From: Leucobacter chromiiresistens
GTDB taxonomy: Bacteria > Actinomycetota > Actinomycetes > Actinomycetales > Microbacteriaceae
DNA length: 64,000 nucleotides
Reading direction: 5' to 3'
NCBI RefSeq assembly: GCF_900102345.1
Contig: NZ_FNKB01000001.1
Coordinates: forward strand, 2,046,001-2,110,000
Shown here piece by piece: positions 7,622 through 17,354 of the stretch. Position numbers and translations under genes: made by a program. How positions within the stretch are numbered: the stretch's first letter is position 1; each line of letters starts with the position of its first letter. The notes below the pieces were generated by a model. It was not told where the DNA came from. It made no database searches and saw only the letters and a program-made list of their open reading frames with translations.

Positions 7622-8989
7622 ATGACGAGCCAGATTCACGAGACTGCTGCCGAACGAGCGTTCGCGGAGCTCGACGCCTATCAGGCGCTCGAGGCCAAGC
7701 AGCAGCCGGTCTGGCCCGATCCCGAGGCGGTGGCGTATTCGGCCCGCGAGCTTTCGTCGCAGCCGCCCCTCGTCTTCGCCGGGGAGGCCGATCAGCTGCG
7801 CGACCGCCTCGCATCGGCCGCGCGCGGGGAGGCGTTCCTGCTGCAGGGCGGCGACTGCGCCGAGACCTTCGCCGCGGCGACCGCCGATCGCATCCGCGAC
7901 CGCGTCAAGACGCTGCTGCAGATGGCGGTCGTGCTCACCTACGGCGCCTCGATGCCGGTCATCAAGGTCGGACGCATGGCCGGCCAGTTCGCGAAGCCGC
8001 GCTCCAGCAACGAGGAGACGCGGGAGGGCGTCACCCTGCCCGCCTACCGCGGCGACCTCGTCAACGGATACGACTTCACCCCCGAATCGCGCACCGCCGA
8101 CCCGGCTCGCCTCGTGCAGGGCTACCACGTCTCGGCGTCGACGCTCAACCTGATCCGCGCCTTCACGCAGGGCGGCTTCGCCGATCTGCGCCAGGTGCAC
8201 GCCTGGAACCAGGGGTTCGTCTCGAACCCGGCGAATCAGCGGTACGAGTCGCTCGCCGGCGAGATCGATCGCGCGCTGCGGTTCATGGCGGCGTGCGGGG
8301 TCGACAACACCGCGCTCACGCAGACCGAGTTCTACGTCAGTCACGAGGCGCTGCTGCTCGACTACGAGCGGCCGCTGACGCGCGTCGACTCGCGCACGGG
8401 CGACCTGTACGACACCTCGGGCCACATGCTCTGGATCGGCGAGCGCACGCGCGACATCGACGGCGCGCACGTCGAGTTCCTCTCGCACGTGCGCAACCCG
8501 ATCGGGGTGAAGCTCGGCCCGACGGCGACCGTCGACGACGCGCTGCGCCTCATCGACAAGCTCGATCCCGAGCGCGAGCCGGGGCGTCTCACGTTCATCA
8601 CGCGGATGGGGGCCGGCAAGATCCGCGACGTGCTCCCGGGGCTGCTCGCCGGCGTGCGCGACGCGGGCGCGACGCCGCTGTGGGTGACGGACCCGATGCA
8701 CGGCAACGGCATGACGACGGCCACCGGCTACAAGACACGCCGATTCGACGACGTGATGGACGAGCTGCGCGGCTTCTTCGAAGCGCACCGCGAGGTCGGC
8801 ACCTACCCGGGCGGCATCCACATCGAGCTCACGGGCGACGATGTCACGGAGTGCCTGGGCGGCTCGGAGAACATCGACGAGGCGACGCTCGCGACCCGCT
8901 ACGAATCGGTCTGCGACCCCCGTCTCAACCACATGCAGTCGCTCGAGCTCGCATTCCAGGTGGCCGAGGAGCTCAAGAAGATCTCATAG
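7622..8989 (+). CDS. aroG: 3-deoxy-7-phosphoheptulonate synthase, class II
   Basis: Condenses phosphoenolpyruvate and erythrose-4-phosphate, the entry step of the shikimate pathway that feeds tryptophan (trp genes at 57-62 kb), phenylalanine and tyrosine. It is class II by length (455 aa) and sequence: FLLQGGDCAETF with metal ligand C79, the KVGRMAGQFAKPRS block, the WVTDPMHGNG motif, and the C-terminal HIELTGDDVTECLGG ligand region. It is transcribed alone with a leader hairpin upstream and a strong terminator downstream. Class II enzymes of actinobacteria are often allosterically controlled, sometimes through chorismate mutase, which is not encoded here. Confidence 0.97.
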   Translation: MTSQIHETAAERAFAELDAYQALEAKQQPVWPDPEAVAYSARELSSQPPLVFAGEADQLRDRLASAARGEAFLLQGGDCAETFAAATADRIRDRVKTLLQMAVVLTYGASMPVIKVGRMAGQFAKPRSSNEETREGVTLPAYRGDLVNGYDFTPESRTADPARLVQGYHVSASTLNLIRAFTQGGFADLRQVHAWNQGFVSNPANQRYESLAGEIDRALRFMAACGVDNTALTQTEFYVSHEALLLDYERPLTRVDSRTGDLYDTSGHMLWIGERTRDIDGAHVEFLSHVRNPIGVKLGPTATVDDALRLIDKLDPEREPGRLTFITRMGAGKIRDVLPGLLAGVRDAGATPLWVTDPMHGNGMTTATGYKTRRFDDVMDELRGFFEAHREVGTYPGGIHIELTGDDVTECLGGSENIDEATLATRYESVCDPRLNHMQSLELAFQVAEELKKIS

Positions 8990-9020
8990 CGCGCGGGGCT
9001 GCACCGAACCCCGGCATCGA

Positions 9021-9057
9021 GCGCCCGCCCTCCGTCATCGCGACGGAGGGCGGGCGC
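9021..9057. terminator. Strong bidirectional terminator between aroG and kinase
   Basis: A perfect 16-bp GC-rich stem, 9021-9036 with 9042-9057, and a 5-nt loop, placed between two convergent genes. The plus strand continues with TTCTCGT. It probably ends both transcripts. Confidence 0.75.
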
Positions 9058-9104
9058 TTCTCGTGCGGCGCGGCGTGCGCAGCTCGGAAGGGGACGGCGA
9101 GCCG

Positions 9105-11060
<1,956 letters not shown>

Positions 11061-11154
11061 CCAGAGAGTCTACGGAACTTCGGATGACGGTTTCATGATG
11101 CGCGCCGGGCGCGGTCGGATTGCGCTCGCCGGAACCCGCTGGCAGAGTGGAACC

Positions 11155-11520
11155 GTGGCAGAGAACACCGCTTCAGACCGTAGCCCGCTGACGACGGCGC
11201 CGATGCTCAGCGTTGCGGAGCTCGTCGACCGCCTGGGCATCACCCCCGGCCGACTCCATCGCCTCATCGAGGACCATGTGCTCGCATCGGTGCGCATCGA
11301 TGGCGCCGTGCGGGTTCCCGCGGAGTTCCTGCAGGGAGACGAGCCGCTGCCCTCGCTGCGCGGCACGCTGCTCGTGCTGAACGACGCCGGGTTCTCCGAG
11401 GAGGAGGCGGTGCTCTGGATGCTCTCGGTCAACGAGGAGCTCGGCGAGCGCCCGATCGATTCACTGCAATCGGGTCGGAAGAGCGCCGTGCGCCGCGCGA
11501 CGCAGGCGCTCGCCTTCTGA
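11155..11520 (+). CDS. Rv2175c-family DNA-binding protein
   Basis: Small helix-turn-helix protein (121 aa). The central segment MLSVAELVDRLGITPGRLHRLI reads as a winged or MerR-like helix-turn-helix (about 16-40), and the C-terminal half resembles the Rv2175c family (TLLVLNDAGFSEEEAVLWM). In M. tuberculosis Rv2175c sits beside pknL and is phosphorylated by PknL, which lowers DNA binding. The same pairing occurs here, so a kinase-controlled regulator is likely. GTG 11155 is chosen over ATG 11095: a CAGAGT -10-like hexamer sits 6 nt before it, and the extra upstream residues look non-conserved. The target genes are unknown. Confidence 0.82.
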   Translation: MAENTASDRSPLTTAPMLSVAELVDRLGITPGRLHRLIEDHVLASVRIDGAVRVPAEFLQGDEPLPSLRGTLLVLNDAGFSEEEAVLWMLSVNEELGERPIDSLQSGRKSAVRRATQALAF

Positions 11521-11591
11521 CCGTCTTCAGGGTGGCGCCGCTCCGCATCGCGGCGACTCGGCACCGAGCGGTCTTGCGCTGACCGCGGTGC

Positions 11592-12692
11592 TCAGAACTC
11601 CCGCCGAGTGGCGCGATCCGCGAGGCGGGCGAGCGCCTCGCCCGCATCGGGGCGCGCCGGCGACGACTGCAGGGCGGAGAGCGCCCGCTCCACGTTGCGG
11701 CCGATCATCTGCTCCACGCGCTCGACTGCGCCGCTCTCGCGAATGGTGCGTTGCAGAATGGCGACCTGCTCGGGCTCGAGATCGTTGCCGAGCAGATCGT
11801 CGAAGATGCGCCGCTGGGTGCCGGGGAGGTTCTCGCGCGCGAGCGTGACCAGCACGGTGCGCTTGCCCTCCACCAGGTCGTCGCCCGCGGGCTTTCCCGT
11901 GACCGAGGCGTCGCCGAAGACGCCGAGCAGGTCGTCGCGCAGCTGGAATGCCACGCCGATCGGCAGGCCGTAGTCGCGGAGCGCCTGCTCGTGCTCCTCG
12001 TCGGCCCCCGCGAGCGCCGCCCCGATCAGCAGCGGCGCCTCGACGCTGTACTTCGCCGATTTGTAGACGAGCACCCGCGTCGAACGCTCGAGCTGCTCGT
12101 CGTGCGCCGCGAATGCGGGCTGCTGCTCCTCGAGCACGTCGAGGTACTGGCCGACGGCGACCTCGCTCCGCATGCGGTTGAAGTGCGCCCGTGCAGCCCG
12201 GGCCGCGGCCGGGGAGGCAGCGCCGGCGCACGCGCTCTGCATGAGCTCGTCGGCCCACGACTGCAGCAGGTCGCCGAGCAGGATCGCCGCGGCGATACCG
12301 AAGTGCTCGGATGCGCCGGCCCAGCGCTCGCCCGCGTGCAGCGTCGCGAATGCGCGGTGCGCGGCGGGGCGGCCGCGGCGGGTGTCGGAGCGGTCGATGA
12401 TGTCGTCGTGGATCAGCGCGGCCGCGTGGAAGAACTCGAGTGCGCAGGCCGCGTCGAGCACGGCATCGGCGGCGCCGTCGACGCCGTCGGAGAGGTCGAG
12501 CTCGCGCACGGATCGGTAGCCGAGCACCGCGAATTGCGCACGGAATCGCTTGCCGCCGGTGAGGAACTGCTCCGCTTCGTCGAGGAGCGCCGAGGCGTCA
12601 TCTCCGAGGGCGGCGAGTTCGTCGCGGTGCCGTTCGAGAATGTCGCCGATGCGCTCCTGAACGAGGCCAGCGAGTCGAATCGTTTCTTGCAC
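11592..12692 (-). CDS. idsA: Polyprenyl diphosphate synthase (IdsA-type)
   Basis: Trans-prenyltransferase that builds isoprenoid diphosphates from dimethylallyl/allylic diphosphates and isopentenyl diphosphate. The first aspartate-rich motif is DDIID (96-100, in LIHDDIIDRSDTRRG) and the second is DDLLG (253-257, followed by KPAGDDLVEGK). At 366 aa it fits geranylgeranyl or short-chain synthases. Two residues before DDIID sit small or medium side chains (LIH), so product length cannot be fixed. Products may feed menaquinone, carotenoid or polyprenyl-carrier synthesis. Synteny matches idsA2 beside pknL in M. tuberculosis. Confidence 0.92.
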   Translation of the reverse strand: MQETIRLAGLVQERIGDILERHRDELAALGDDASALLDEAEQFLTGGKRFRAQFAVLGYRSVRELDLSDGVDGAADAVLDAACALEFFHAAALIHDDIIDRSDTRRGRPAAHRAFATLHAGERWAGASEHFGIAAAILLGDLLQSWADELMQSACAGAASPAAARAARAHFNRMRSEVAVGQYLDVLEEQQPAFAAHDEQLERSTRVLVYKSAKYSVEAPLLIGAALAGADEEHEQALRDYGLPIGVAFQLRDDLLGVFGDASVTGKPAGDDLVEGKRTVLVTLARENLPGTQRRIFDDLLGNDLEPEQVAILQRTIRESGAVERVEQMIGRNVERALSALQSSPARPDAGEALARLADRATRREF

Positions 12693-12721
12693 GCGCCTAG
12701 CCTACTCACGGGCACGGGTCG

Positions 12722-12727
12722 TAGACT
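12722..12727 (+). promoter_or_regulatory. -10 hexamer of the DUF3040 gene
   Basis: TAGACT, followed by a leader of about 33 nt that carries an AGGAGGG ribosome binding site before ATG 12766. Confidence 0.5.
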
Positions 12728-12765
12728 GATGGGTACCACGTTTCACGAGATGCAGGAGGGTCGTC

Positions 12766-13143
12766 ATGGCGCTGTCAGAGCACGAACAGCGGTTGCTTGA
12801 CGAGATGGAGCGCGGCTTCTACCAGAGCGAAGCCGATGTTCTGCAAGCAGGTTCCGCAGAGCCCCGCCGCCTCAACTACCGTTCTCTCGTGCTCGGCGTG
12901 ATCGTCGTCGTCGCCGGCATCGGGGTGCTCGTCGCGGGCGTCGCAGTGCAGCTGCTTTGGCTGGGGCTGGTGGGCTTCGCCATCATGCTCGGCGGCGTCG
13001 TGCTGATGCTGTCCCGCCGCTCGGCCGGTCCGCTCACCGTCGACGACATCACCTCCGCGGGCTCGGGCCCGAAGGCGTCGCGGGAATCGCTCAGCGAGCG
13101 GATGGAGCGTCGCTGGGATCAGCGCATGGAGGGGGAGCGGTAG
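12766..13143 (+). CDS. DUF3040 membrane protein
   Basis: Small membrane protein (125 aa) with the DUF3040 hallmark N-terminus ALSEHEQRLLDEMERGFYQ, followed by two adjoining transmembrane helices (about 45-85: SLVLGVIVVVAGIGVLVAGV and the next hydrophobic run) and a charged cytoplasmic tail ending MERRWDQRMEGER. Function is unknown. In actinobacteria this family commonly lies just upstream of mraZ, as here, suggesting a link to the cell envelope or division. It forms its own transcription unit with promoter and terminator. Confidence 0.88.
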   Translation: MALSEHEQRLLDEMERGFYQSEADVLQAGSAEPRRLNYRSLVLGVIVVVAGIGVLVAGVAVQLLWLGLVGFAIMLGGVVLMLSRRSAGPLTVDDITSAGSGPKASRESLSERMERRWDQRMEGER

Positions 13144-13172
13144 CCTCCCCGATCGTCACGTTCGGAGCGTGC

Positions 13173-13202
13173 AGCGCCAGGTCGATGACCTGGCGCTTTT
13201 TT
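13173..13202 (+). terminator. Rho-independent terminator of the DUF3040 gene
   Basis: An 11-bp stem (13173-13183 with 13187-13197), 3-nt loop, followed by six T residues. The clearest intrinsic terminator in the window. It isolates the dcw cluster from the upstream gene. Confidence 0.85.
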
Positions 13203-13419
13203 CGTGCCCGCGGCACCGCTGAGCCCTGAGCTCCCCGTTCACTCCACTTTGCTCCCCGCCGACGTTCTCTGAACCGTCCGCCCGCTCGTTCGCGCGTCAG
13301 CGCGTGCTTTCTCCGGCGCGACCGCGCCGGTCCCGCGGTCGACTCCGGCCCTGCCGCACTCCCGACTCTCTGCGCGTTCTCGCGGAAAGAGAGCGATTTC
13401 TCGTGCTCGGAGGGGAAGA

Positions 13420-13445
13420 GTGGAGGAAAGTGGAGTAAACTGGTG
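13420..13445 (+). promoter_or_regulatory. MraZ operator: three direct repeats with 10-bp period
   Basis: GTGGAG (13420-13425), GTGGAG (13430-13435) and CTGGTG (13440-13445) are spaced exactly 10 bp apart. This is the arrangement known for MraZ boxes (TGG-containing direct repeats one helical turn apart) upstream of mraZ. A TAAACT -10-like hexamer (13436-13441) lies inside the array, so bound MraZ would block its own promoter and lower dcw expression. Confidence 0.8.
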
Positions 13446-13476
13446 CACGAGGACGAGTCGGCGAAAGGAGGTCCCA

Positions 13477-13908
13477 TTGTTCCTGGGAACCTTCACGCCG
13501 CGCCTGGACGAGAAAGGCCGCCTGATCCTCCCCGCGAAGTTCCGCAGCGAACTCGCCGACGGGCTCGTGATCACGCGCGGTCAGGAGCGGTGCCTCTACG
13601 TCTTCAGCGAGACGGAGTTCGCGGAGATGCACCAGCGTCTGCGCAGCGCGCCGCTCGCGTCGAAGCAGGCGCGCGACTATCTCCGCGTCTTCCTCTCCGG
13701 GGCCCACCCTGAGACCCCCGACAAGCAGAGCCGCGTCACCATCCCGCAGAACCTCCGCGAATACGCGGGGCTCGACCGCGAACTGGCCGTCATCGGCGCC
13801 GGCTCGCGCGCGGAGATCTGGGATGCGGAGGCTTGGCAGACCTACCTGGCAGCGCAGGAGGCGGCGTTCTCCGAGATCGAGGAGGAGGTGATCCCGGGCA
13901 TGTTCTAG
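13477..13908 (+). CDS. mraZ: Transcriptional regulator MraZ
   Basis: DNA-binding regulator with two AbrB-like MraZ domains (143 aa). Each half carries the DxKGRxxxP-type motif: [14 protein letters not shown] at about 10-23 and a second copy near [14 protein letters not shown]. The start is TTG 13477, after GAAAGGAGG (13463-13471). The longer reading from 13420 would begin inside the operator and is rejected. It is first gene of the dcw cluster and is expected to repress it by binding the repeats just upstream, forming a ring-shaped oligomer. Confidence 0.95.
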   Translation: MFLGTFTPRLDEKGRLILPAKFRSELADGLVITRGQERCLYVFSETEFAEMHQRLRSAPLASKQARDYLRVFLSGAHPETPDKQSRVTIPQNLREYAGLDRELAVIGAGSRAEIWDAEAWQTYLAAQEAAFSEIEEEVIPGMF

Positions 13909-13920
13909 CCCGGAATCGCT

Positions 13921-14904
13921 ATGGCACACGACAACACACGCGATCCGAGCGCGCTGCACACCCCCGTGCTGCTCGAGCGCTGCATCGAACTGCTCGCCCC
14001 CGCGGCGGCCGACGGAGCGCCCGGGGCACCGCCGGTGATCGTCGACGCGACCCTCGGCATGGGCGGGCACACCGAGGCGCTGCTCGAGCGGTTCCCGCAC
14101 CTGCACGTCATCGGACTCGACCGCGACACCGAAGCGCTCGAGCTCGCCGGCGCACGACTCGCGCGCTTCGGCGATCGGGCGATCCGCGTGCACGCGGTGT
14201 ACGACGAGATCGCACGCGCCGTCGCGGGCAGCGGGTTCTCGCGCATCGACGGCGTGCTGTTCGATCTCGGCGTCTCCTCCCTGCAGCTCGACGAGGCCGA
14301 CCGCGGCTTCGCATACGCGCAGGACGCGCCGCTCGACATGCGGATGGACCAGAGCAGCGGAGAGACGGCCGCCGACGTGCTGGCGACGGCTCCGGAGGGC
14401 CGTCTGCGCGCGATCTTCGAGCGCTACGGCGAAGAGCCGCTCGCGGGGCGCTACGCGCGCGCGATCATCGCGGCCCGCGCGCAGGAGCCGATCCTGCGCA
14501 GCGGCCGGCTGGTCGACGTGCTGCAGGCTGCGACCCCCGCCGCGGTGCGGGATCAGCGCCACCCGGCGAAGCGGGTCTTCCAGGCACTGCGGATCGAGGT
14601 AAACGCCGAGCTCTCAGTTCTCGAGCGCGCCATCCCCGCGGCCCTCGATCTGCTCCGCGTCGGCGGACGCGCCGTCGTCATGTCGTACCAGTCGCTCGAG
14701 GACCGGTTCGTCAAGCGGGAGTTCGCCCGCCGCACCGCCTCCACCGCGCCCGCAGGGCTGCCGGTGGAGCTCCCCGAGCACCGACCCGAGTTCCGCCTCC
14801 TCACGCGCGGAGCGGAACTCGCGGACGATGCGGAACGGGCGCGCAACCCGCGCGCCATCCCCGTGCGCCTGCGCGCCGCCGAACGAGTGAGGGACGCACG
14901 ATGA
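13921..14904 (+). CDS. rsmH: 16S rRNA (cytosine1402-N4)-methyltransferase RsmH
   Basis: SAM-dependent enzyme (327 aa) that methylates N4 of C1402 in the ribosomal decoding centre. The N-terminus reads [13 protein letters not shown], followed by the SAM-binding loop [15 protein letters not shown] (about 41-55), [11 protein letters not shown], and the insertion domain ending [15 protein letters not shown]. It starts 12 bp after mraZ and its TGA overlaps the ftsL ATG (ATGA), so translation is coupled. Confidence 0.96.
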   Translation: MAHDNTRDPSALHTPVLLERCIELLAPAAADGAPGAPPVIVDATLGMGGHTEALLERFPHLHVIGLDRDTEALELAGARLARFGDRAIRVHAVYDEIARAVAGSGFSRIDGVLFDLGVSSLQLDEADRGFAYAQDAPLDMRMDQSSGETAADVLATAPEGRLRAIFERYGEEPLAGRYARAIIAARAQEPILRSGRLVDVLQAATPAAVRDQRHPAKRVFQALRIEVNAELSVLERAIPAALDLLRVGGRAVVMSYQSLEDRFVKREFARRTASTAPAGLPVELPEHRPEFRLLTRGAELADDAERARNPRAIPVRLRAAERVRDAR

Positions 14905-15506
14905 GCTCGACACTGCCGATGGAATTCGACGCTGCCGTACTCCGTCTCGGCGCGCCCGCGGGGGCGCCCCCGACCGAGCGCGAACGGCACCTGCGCCCCG
15001 TGCCCGCGCCGGCCGCGCGACCGGCGGCGCGCACGAAGCGCAGCCCGCTCGCCGGAGCGCTCATCGCCGTCGGCGTCGTGCTGACGATCTTCGCGACGCA
15101 GCTCGGGTTGAGCATCGCGATCTCCCAGGGCGCCTACGAGACCCGGGCGCTCGAGGTCGAGCAGCGCGACCTCGCGCGCGTGGAGCGCGTGCTCTCGCAG
15201 AACGTCGACAAGCTCGCATCCCCGCAGAACCTCGCGGAGAACGCCGCGGCACTCGGCATGGTGCAGAACTCCCGCCCCGCGACGCTCCGCCTGAGCGACG
15301 GGGCGGTGCTCGGCGCGCTCGAATCCGAGACGACGGAGGCGTCGGGCAACCTCGTTCCGAACGCGACCCTCGAGAGCATGCCGGTCGTCGACGCCGCCGG
15401 GCTGCTGGTGCCGCGCAACTCGGGACAGGCCGCGGGCGCACAGGCCCAAAGCATCGATCCGCCGGTACGGTGGACGGGCAAGCTGCCGGCGCCCGATACG
15501 CACTAG
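14901..15506 (+). CDS. ftsL: FtsL-like division protein
   Basis: Bitopic division protein (201 aa): a Pro/Ala-rich cytoplasmic tail (1-48), one transmembrane helix (about 50-72), then a short coiled coil with [15 protein letters not shown], and a poorly conserved C-terminal tail. Identification rests mainly on position between rsmH and ftsI and on topology, because FtsL sequences diverge fast. It would join FtsQ and activate the FtsW-FtsI synthase at the septum. The extracytoplasmic tail (about 120 residues) is longer than in E. coli. Confidence 0.82.
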   Translation: MSSTLPMEFDAAVLRLGAPAGAPPTERERHLRPVPAPAARPAARTKRSPLAGALIAVGVVLTIFATQLGLSIAISQGAYETRALEVEQRDLARVERVLSQNVDKLASPQNLAENAAALGMVQNSRPATLRLSDGAVLGALESETTEASGNLVPNATLESMPVVDAAGLLVPRNSGQAAGAQAQSIDPPVRWTGKLPAPDTH

Positions 15507-15534
15507 GCAGCAGCAGAACTCCGGGAGGTATCGG

Positions 15535-17331
15535 ATGCTGAGACTGCGCGGATCGTCGCTCCGTCGAGCCATTGCGCTCGGCATCATCATCGTCGCCGCG
15601 CTCGTGTTCCTCGTGCGGCTCGTCGACGTGCAGGTCGTCTCGGCCGCCGCCCTCAACGAGGACGCGAAGCACAAGCGCGCCGTGCCCGTCGCCATCCCGA
15701 GCGTGCGGGGCGACATCGTCGACCGCGACGGCGAGGTGCTGGCCACTACCGACGAACGGTACGATGTGCAGCTGTCGCCGAAGAACACGCGGCTCAACGA
15801 CGGGGTCTTCTACCGTCTCGACGCGGAGCGCGGCGTGGGCACCGTCGAGGTCTCAGCGGCGCAGGCGTTCGAGGAGATCGGTGAGGTGACCGGCCAGAGC
15901 GGCGCGGAGATCCAGAAGATCGTCGACGACGCGCTGCGCGACAATCCCAAATCCGACTTCGCCTACGTGCAGCGCTCGATCGATCTGACCCAGCTGAATG
16001 CGCTCAAGGCGCTCGAGATCCCGTGGCTCACGTTCGAGAGTCAGCACAAGCGCACGTACCCGAACGGCGCGGTCGGCGGCAACATCGTCGGCTTCTCCGG
16101 CGCCGACGATGTGCCGCAGGCCGGCGTCGAGCTGTCGCAGGACGCCTGCCTCACCGGCGTCGACGGCACCGAGACCTACGAGCGCAGCGAGGACGGCGTC
16201 GCGCTGCCCGGCAGCGTCGTGGTCACGCGCAAGGTCGAGGACGGCGGCACCGTGCAGCTCACCATCGATCGCGACCTGCAGTGGGAGGCGCAGCAGGCGA
16301 TCAACCAGCAGGTGCAGTCCGTCGGCGCCGAGTACGGCCTGCTCACCGTGATGAACGTGCACACCGGCGAGCTCGTCGCCGTCGCCGAGGACGGCTCCGT
16401 CGACCCGAACGACGTGGACGCGTCCGACCCCGGGAAGCGCGAGGCCCGATCCTTCACCTCGCCGTACGAACCGGGATCGACGTTCAAGACGATCACCGCC
16501 GCCGCGCTCATCGACCAGGGCGTCGCCACCCCCACCTCGCAGAATCTCACGCCCGACTACCTGGAGCCCGAACCGGGCGTGCGCTTCGGCGACGCCTTCA
16601 ACCACCCCGAGATGCCGTGGACGCTCACCGGCATCCTCACGCAGTCGTCGAACGTCGGCACGTCGATGCTCGGCGCGCAGCTGGACGCCGACACGCGGTA
16701 CGACTACCTGAAGCGATTCGGCGTGGGCACGGCGACGCAGGCCGGCATGCCGGTCGAGGATTCGGGCCTGCTGTACGAGCCCGGCGACTGGGATCGGCAG
16801 ACGTCGTACAACACGATGTTCGGCCAGGGGCTCTCGTCGACCATCGTGCAGACGGCGGGCGTGTACCAGACCATCGCCAACCAGGGGGTGCGCGTGCCGC
16901 CCAGCATCGTCAAGCAGTGCACGGCGGCGGACGGCTCGGTCACCGAGCCCGACCACGGCGAGCCGACGACTGCGGTCTCCGAGAAGACCGCCGCCGACGT
17001 CATGGCCATGCTGGAGACGGTGACCACCGAGGGCTGGTTCTCCGACCTCATCTCCATTCCCGGCTACCGCATCGCGGGTAAGACGGGCACGGCGGAGCAG
17101 GTCGATCCCGACACCGGGCTCTACCGCACCGACTACGTGCATTCGTTCGCGGGCATCTTCCCCGCCGACGATCCGCAGTACGTCGCGGTAGCATCGATTG
17201 CGTTCCCGACGGCGGGAGATGGCGGCGTCGCCGCGCTCACCGCATTCCGGCAGGCTGCAGAGGCGACGATCCGCACGTTCCACATTCCGCCGTCCACGGG
17301 GGAGTTCGCACCGCTCCCCACCGAGTATTGA
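15535..17331 (+). CDS. ftsI: Septal peptidoglycan transpeptidase FtsI (class B PBP)
   Basis: Penicillin-binding protein (598 aa) that cross-links septal peptidoglycan. It has an N-terminal membrane anchor (about 11-33), a dimerisation/pedestal domain, and a transpeptidase domain with all three motifs: STFK with nucleophile S315, SSN (371-373) and KTGT (516-519). GGGAGG precedes ATG 15535. Pairs with FtsW (22919) as the division-specific synthase. In Microbacteriaceae the acceptor is the group B cross-link rather than the residue-3 side chain, but sequence does not show this. Confidence 0.96.
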   Translation: MLRLRGSSLRRAIALGIIIVAALVFLVRLVDVQVVSAAALNEDAKHKRAVPVAIPSVRGDIVDRDGEVLATTDERYDVQLSPKNTRLNDGVFYRLDAERGVGTVEVSAAQAFEEIGEVTGQSGAEIQKIVDDALRDNPKSDFAYVQRSIDLTQLNALKALEIPWLTFESQHKRTYPNGAVGGNIVGFSGADDVPQAGVELSQDACLTGVDGTETYERSEDGVALPGSVVVTRKVEDGGTVQLTIDRDLQWEAQQAINQQVQSVGAEYGLLTVMNVHTGELVAVAEDGSVDPNDVDASDPGKREARSFTSPYEPGSTFKTITAAALIDQGVATPTSQNLTPDYLEPEPGVRFGDAFNHPEMPWTLTGILTQSSNVGTSMLGAQLDADTRYDYLKRFGVGTATQAGMPVEDSGLLYEPGDWDRQTSYNTMFGQGLSSTIVQTAGVYQTIANQGVRVPPSIVKQCTAADGSVTEPDHGEPTTAVSEKTAADVMAMLETVTTEGWFSDLISIPGYRIAGKTGTAEQVDPDTGLYRTDYVHSFAGIFPADDPQYVAVASIAFPTAGDGGVAALTAFRQAAEATIRTFHIPPSTGEFAPLPTEY

Positions 17332-17354
17332 TCACGCCCAGGAGGCCCGCACCA

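Larger units (their letters stand above)
13144..13476. other. 333-bp intergenic region before the dcw cluster
   Basis: No convincing gene here. It holds the DUF3040 terminator (13173-13202), a set of minus-strand GGGGAG/GTGGAG repeats (13231-13257), GC-rich spacer with no feature I recognise (about 13260-13410), and the MraZ operator and promoter (13420-13445). Confidence 0.7.

Noticed and set aside
4853..8932. A single 1359-aa minus-strand protein joining the acyl-CoA ligase to an antisense extension over plsC and aroG
   Set aside because: Only the C-terminal 609 residues are a ligase; the rest is a shadow of plsC and aroG, and a good ribosome binding site exists at GTG 6682.
13410..13470. 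GAGGAAAGT-like string resembling the conserved start of RNase P RNA
   Set aside because: The stretch is fully explained by the 10-bp-spaced MraZ boxes, and no RNase P core follows; mraZ starts at 13477.
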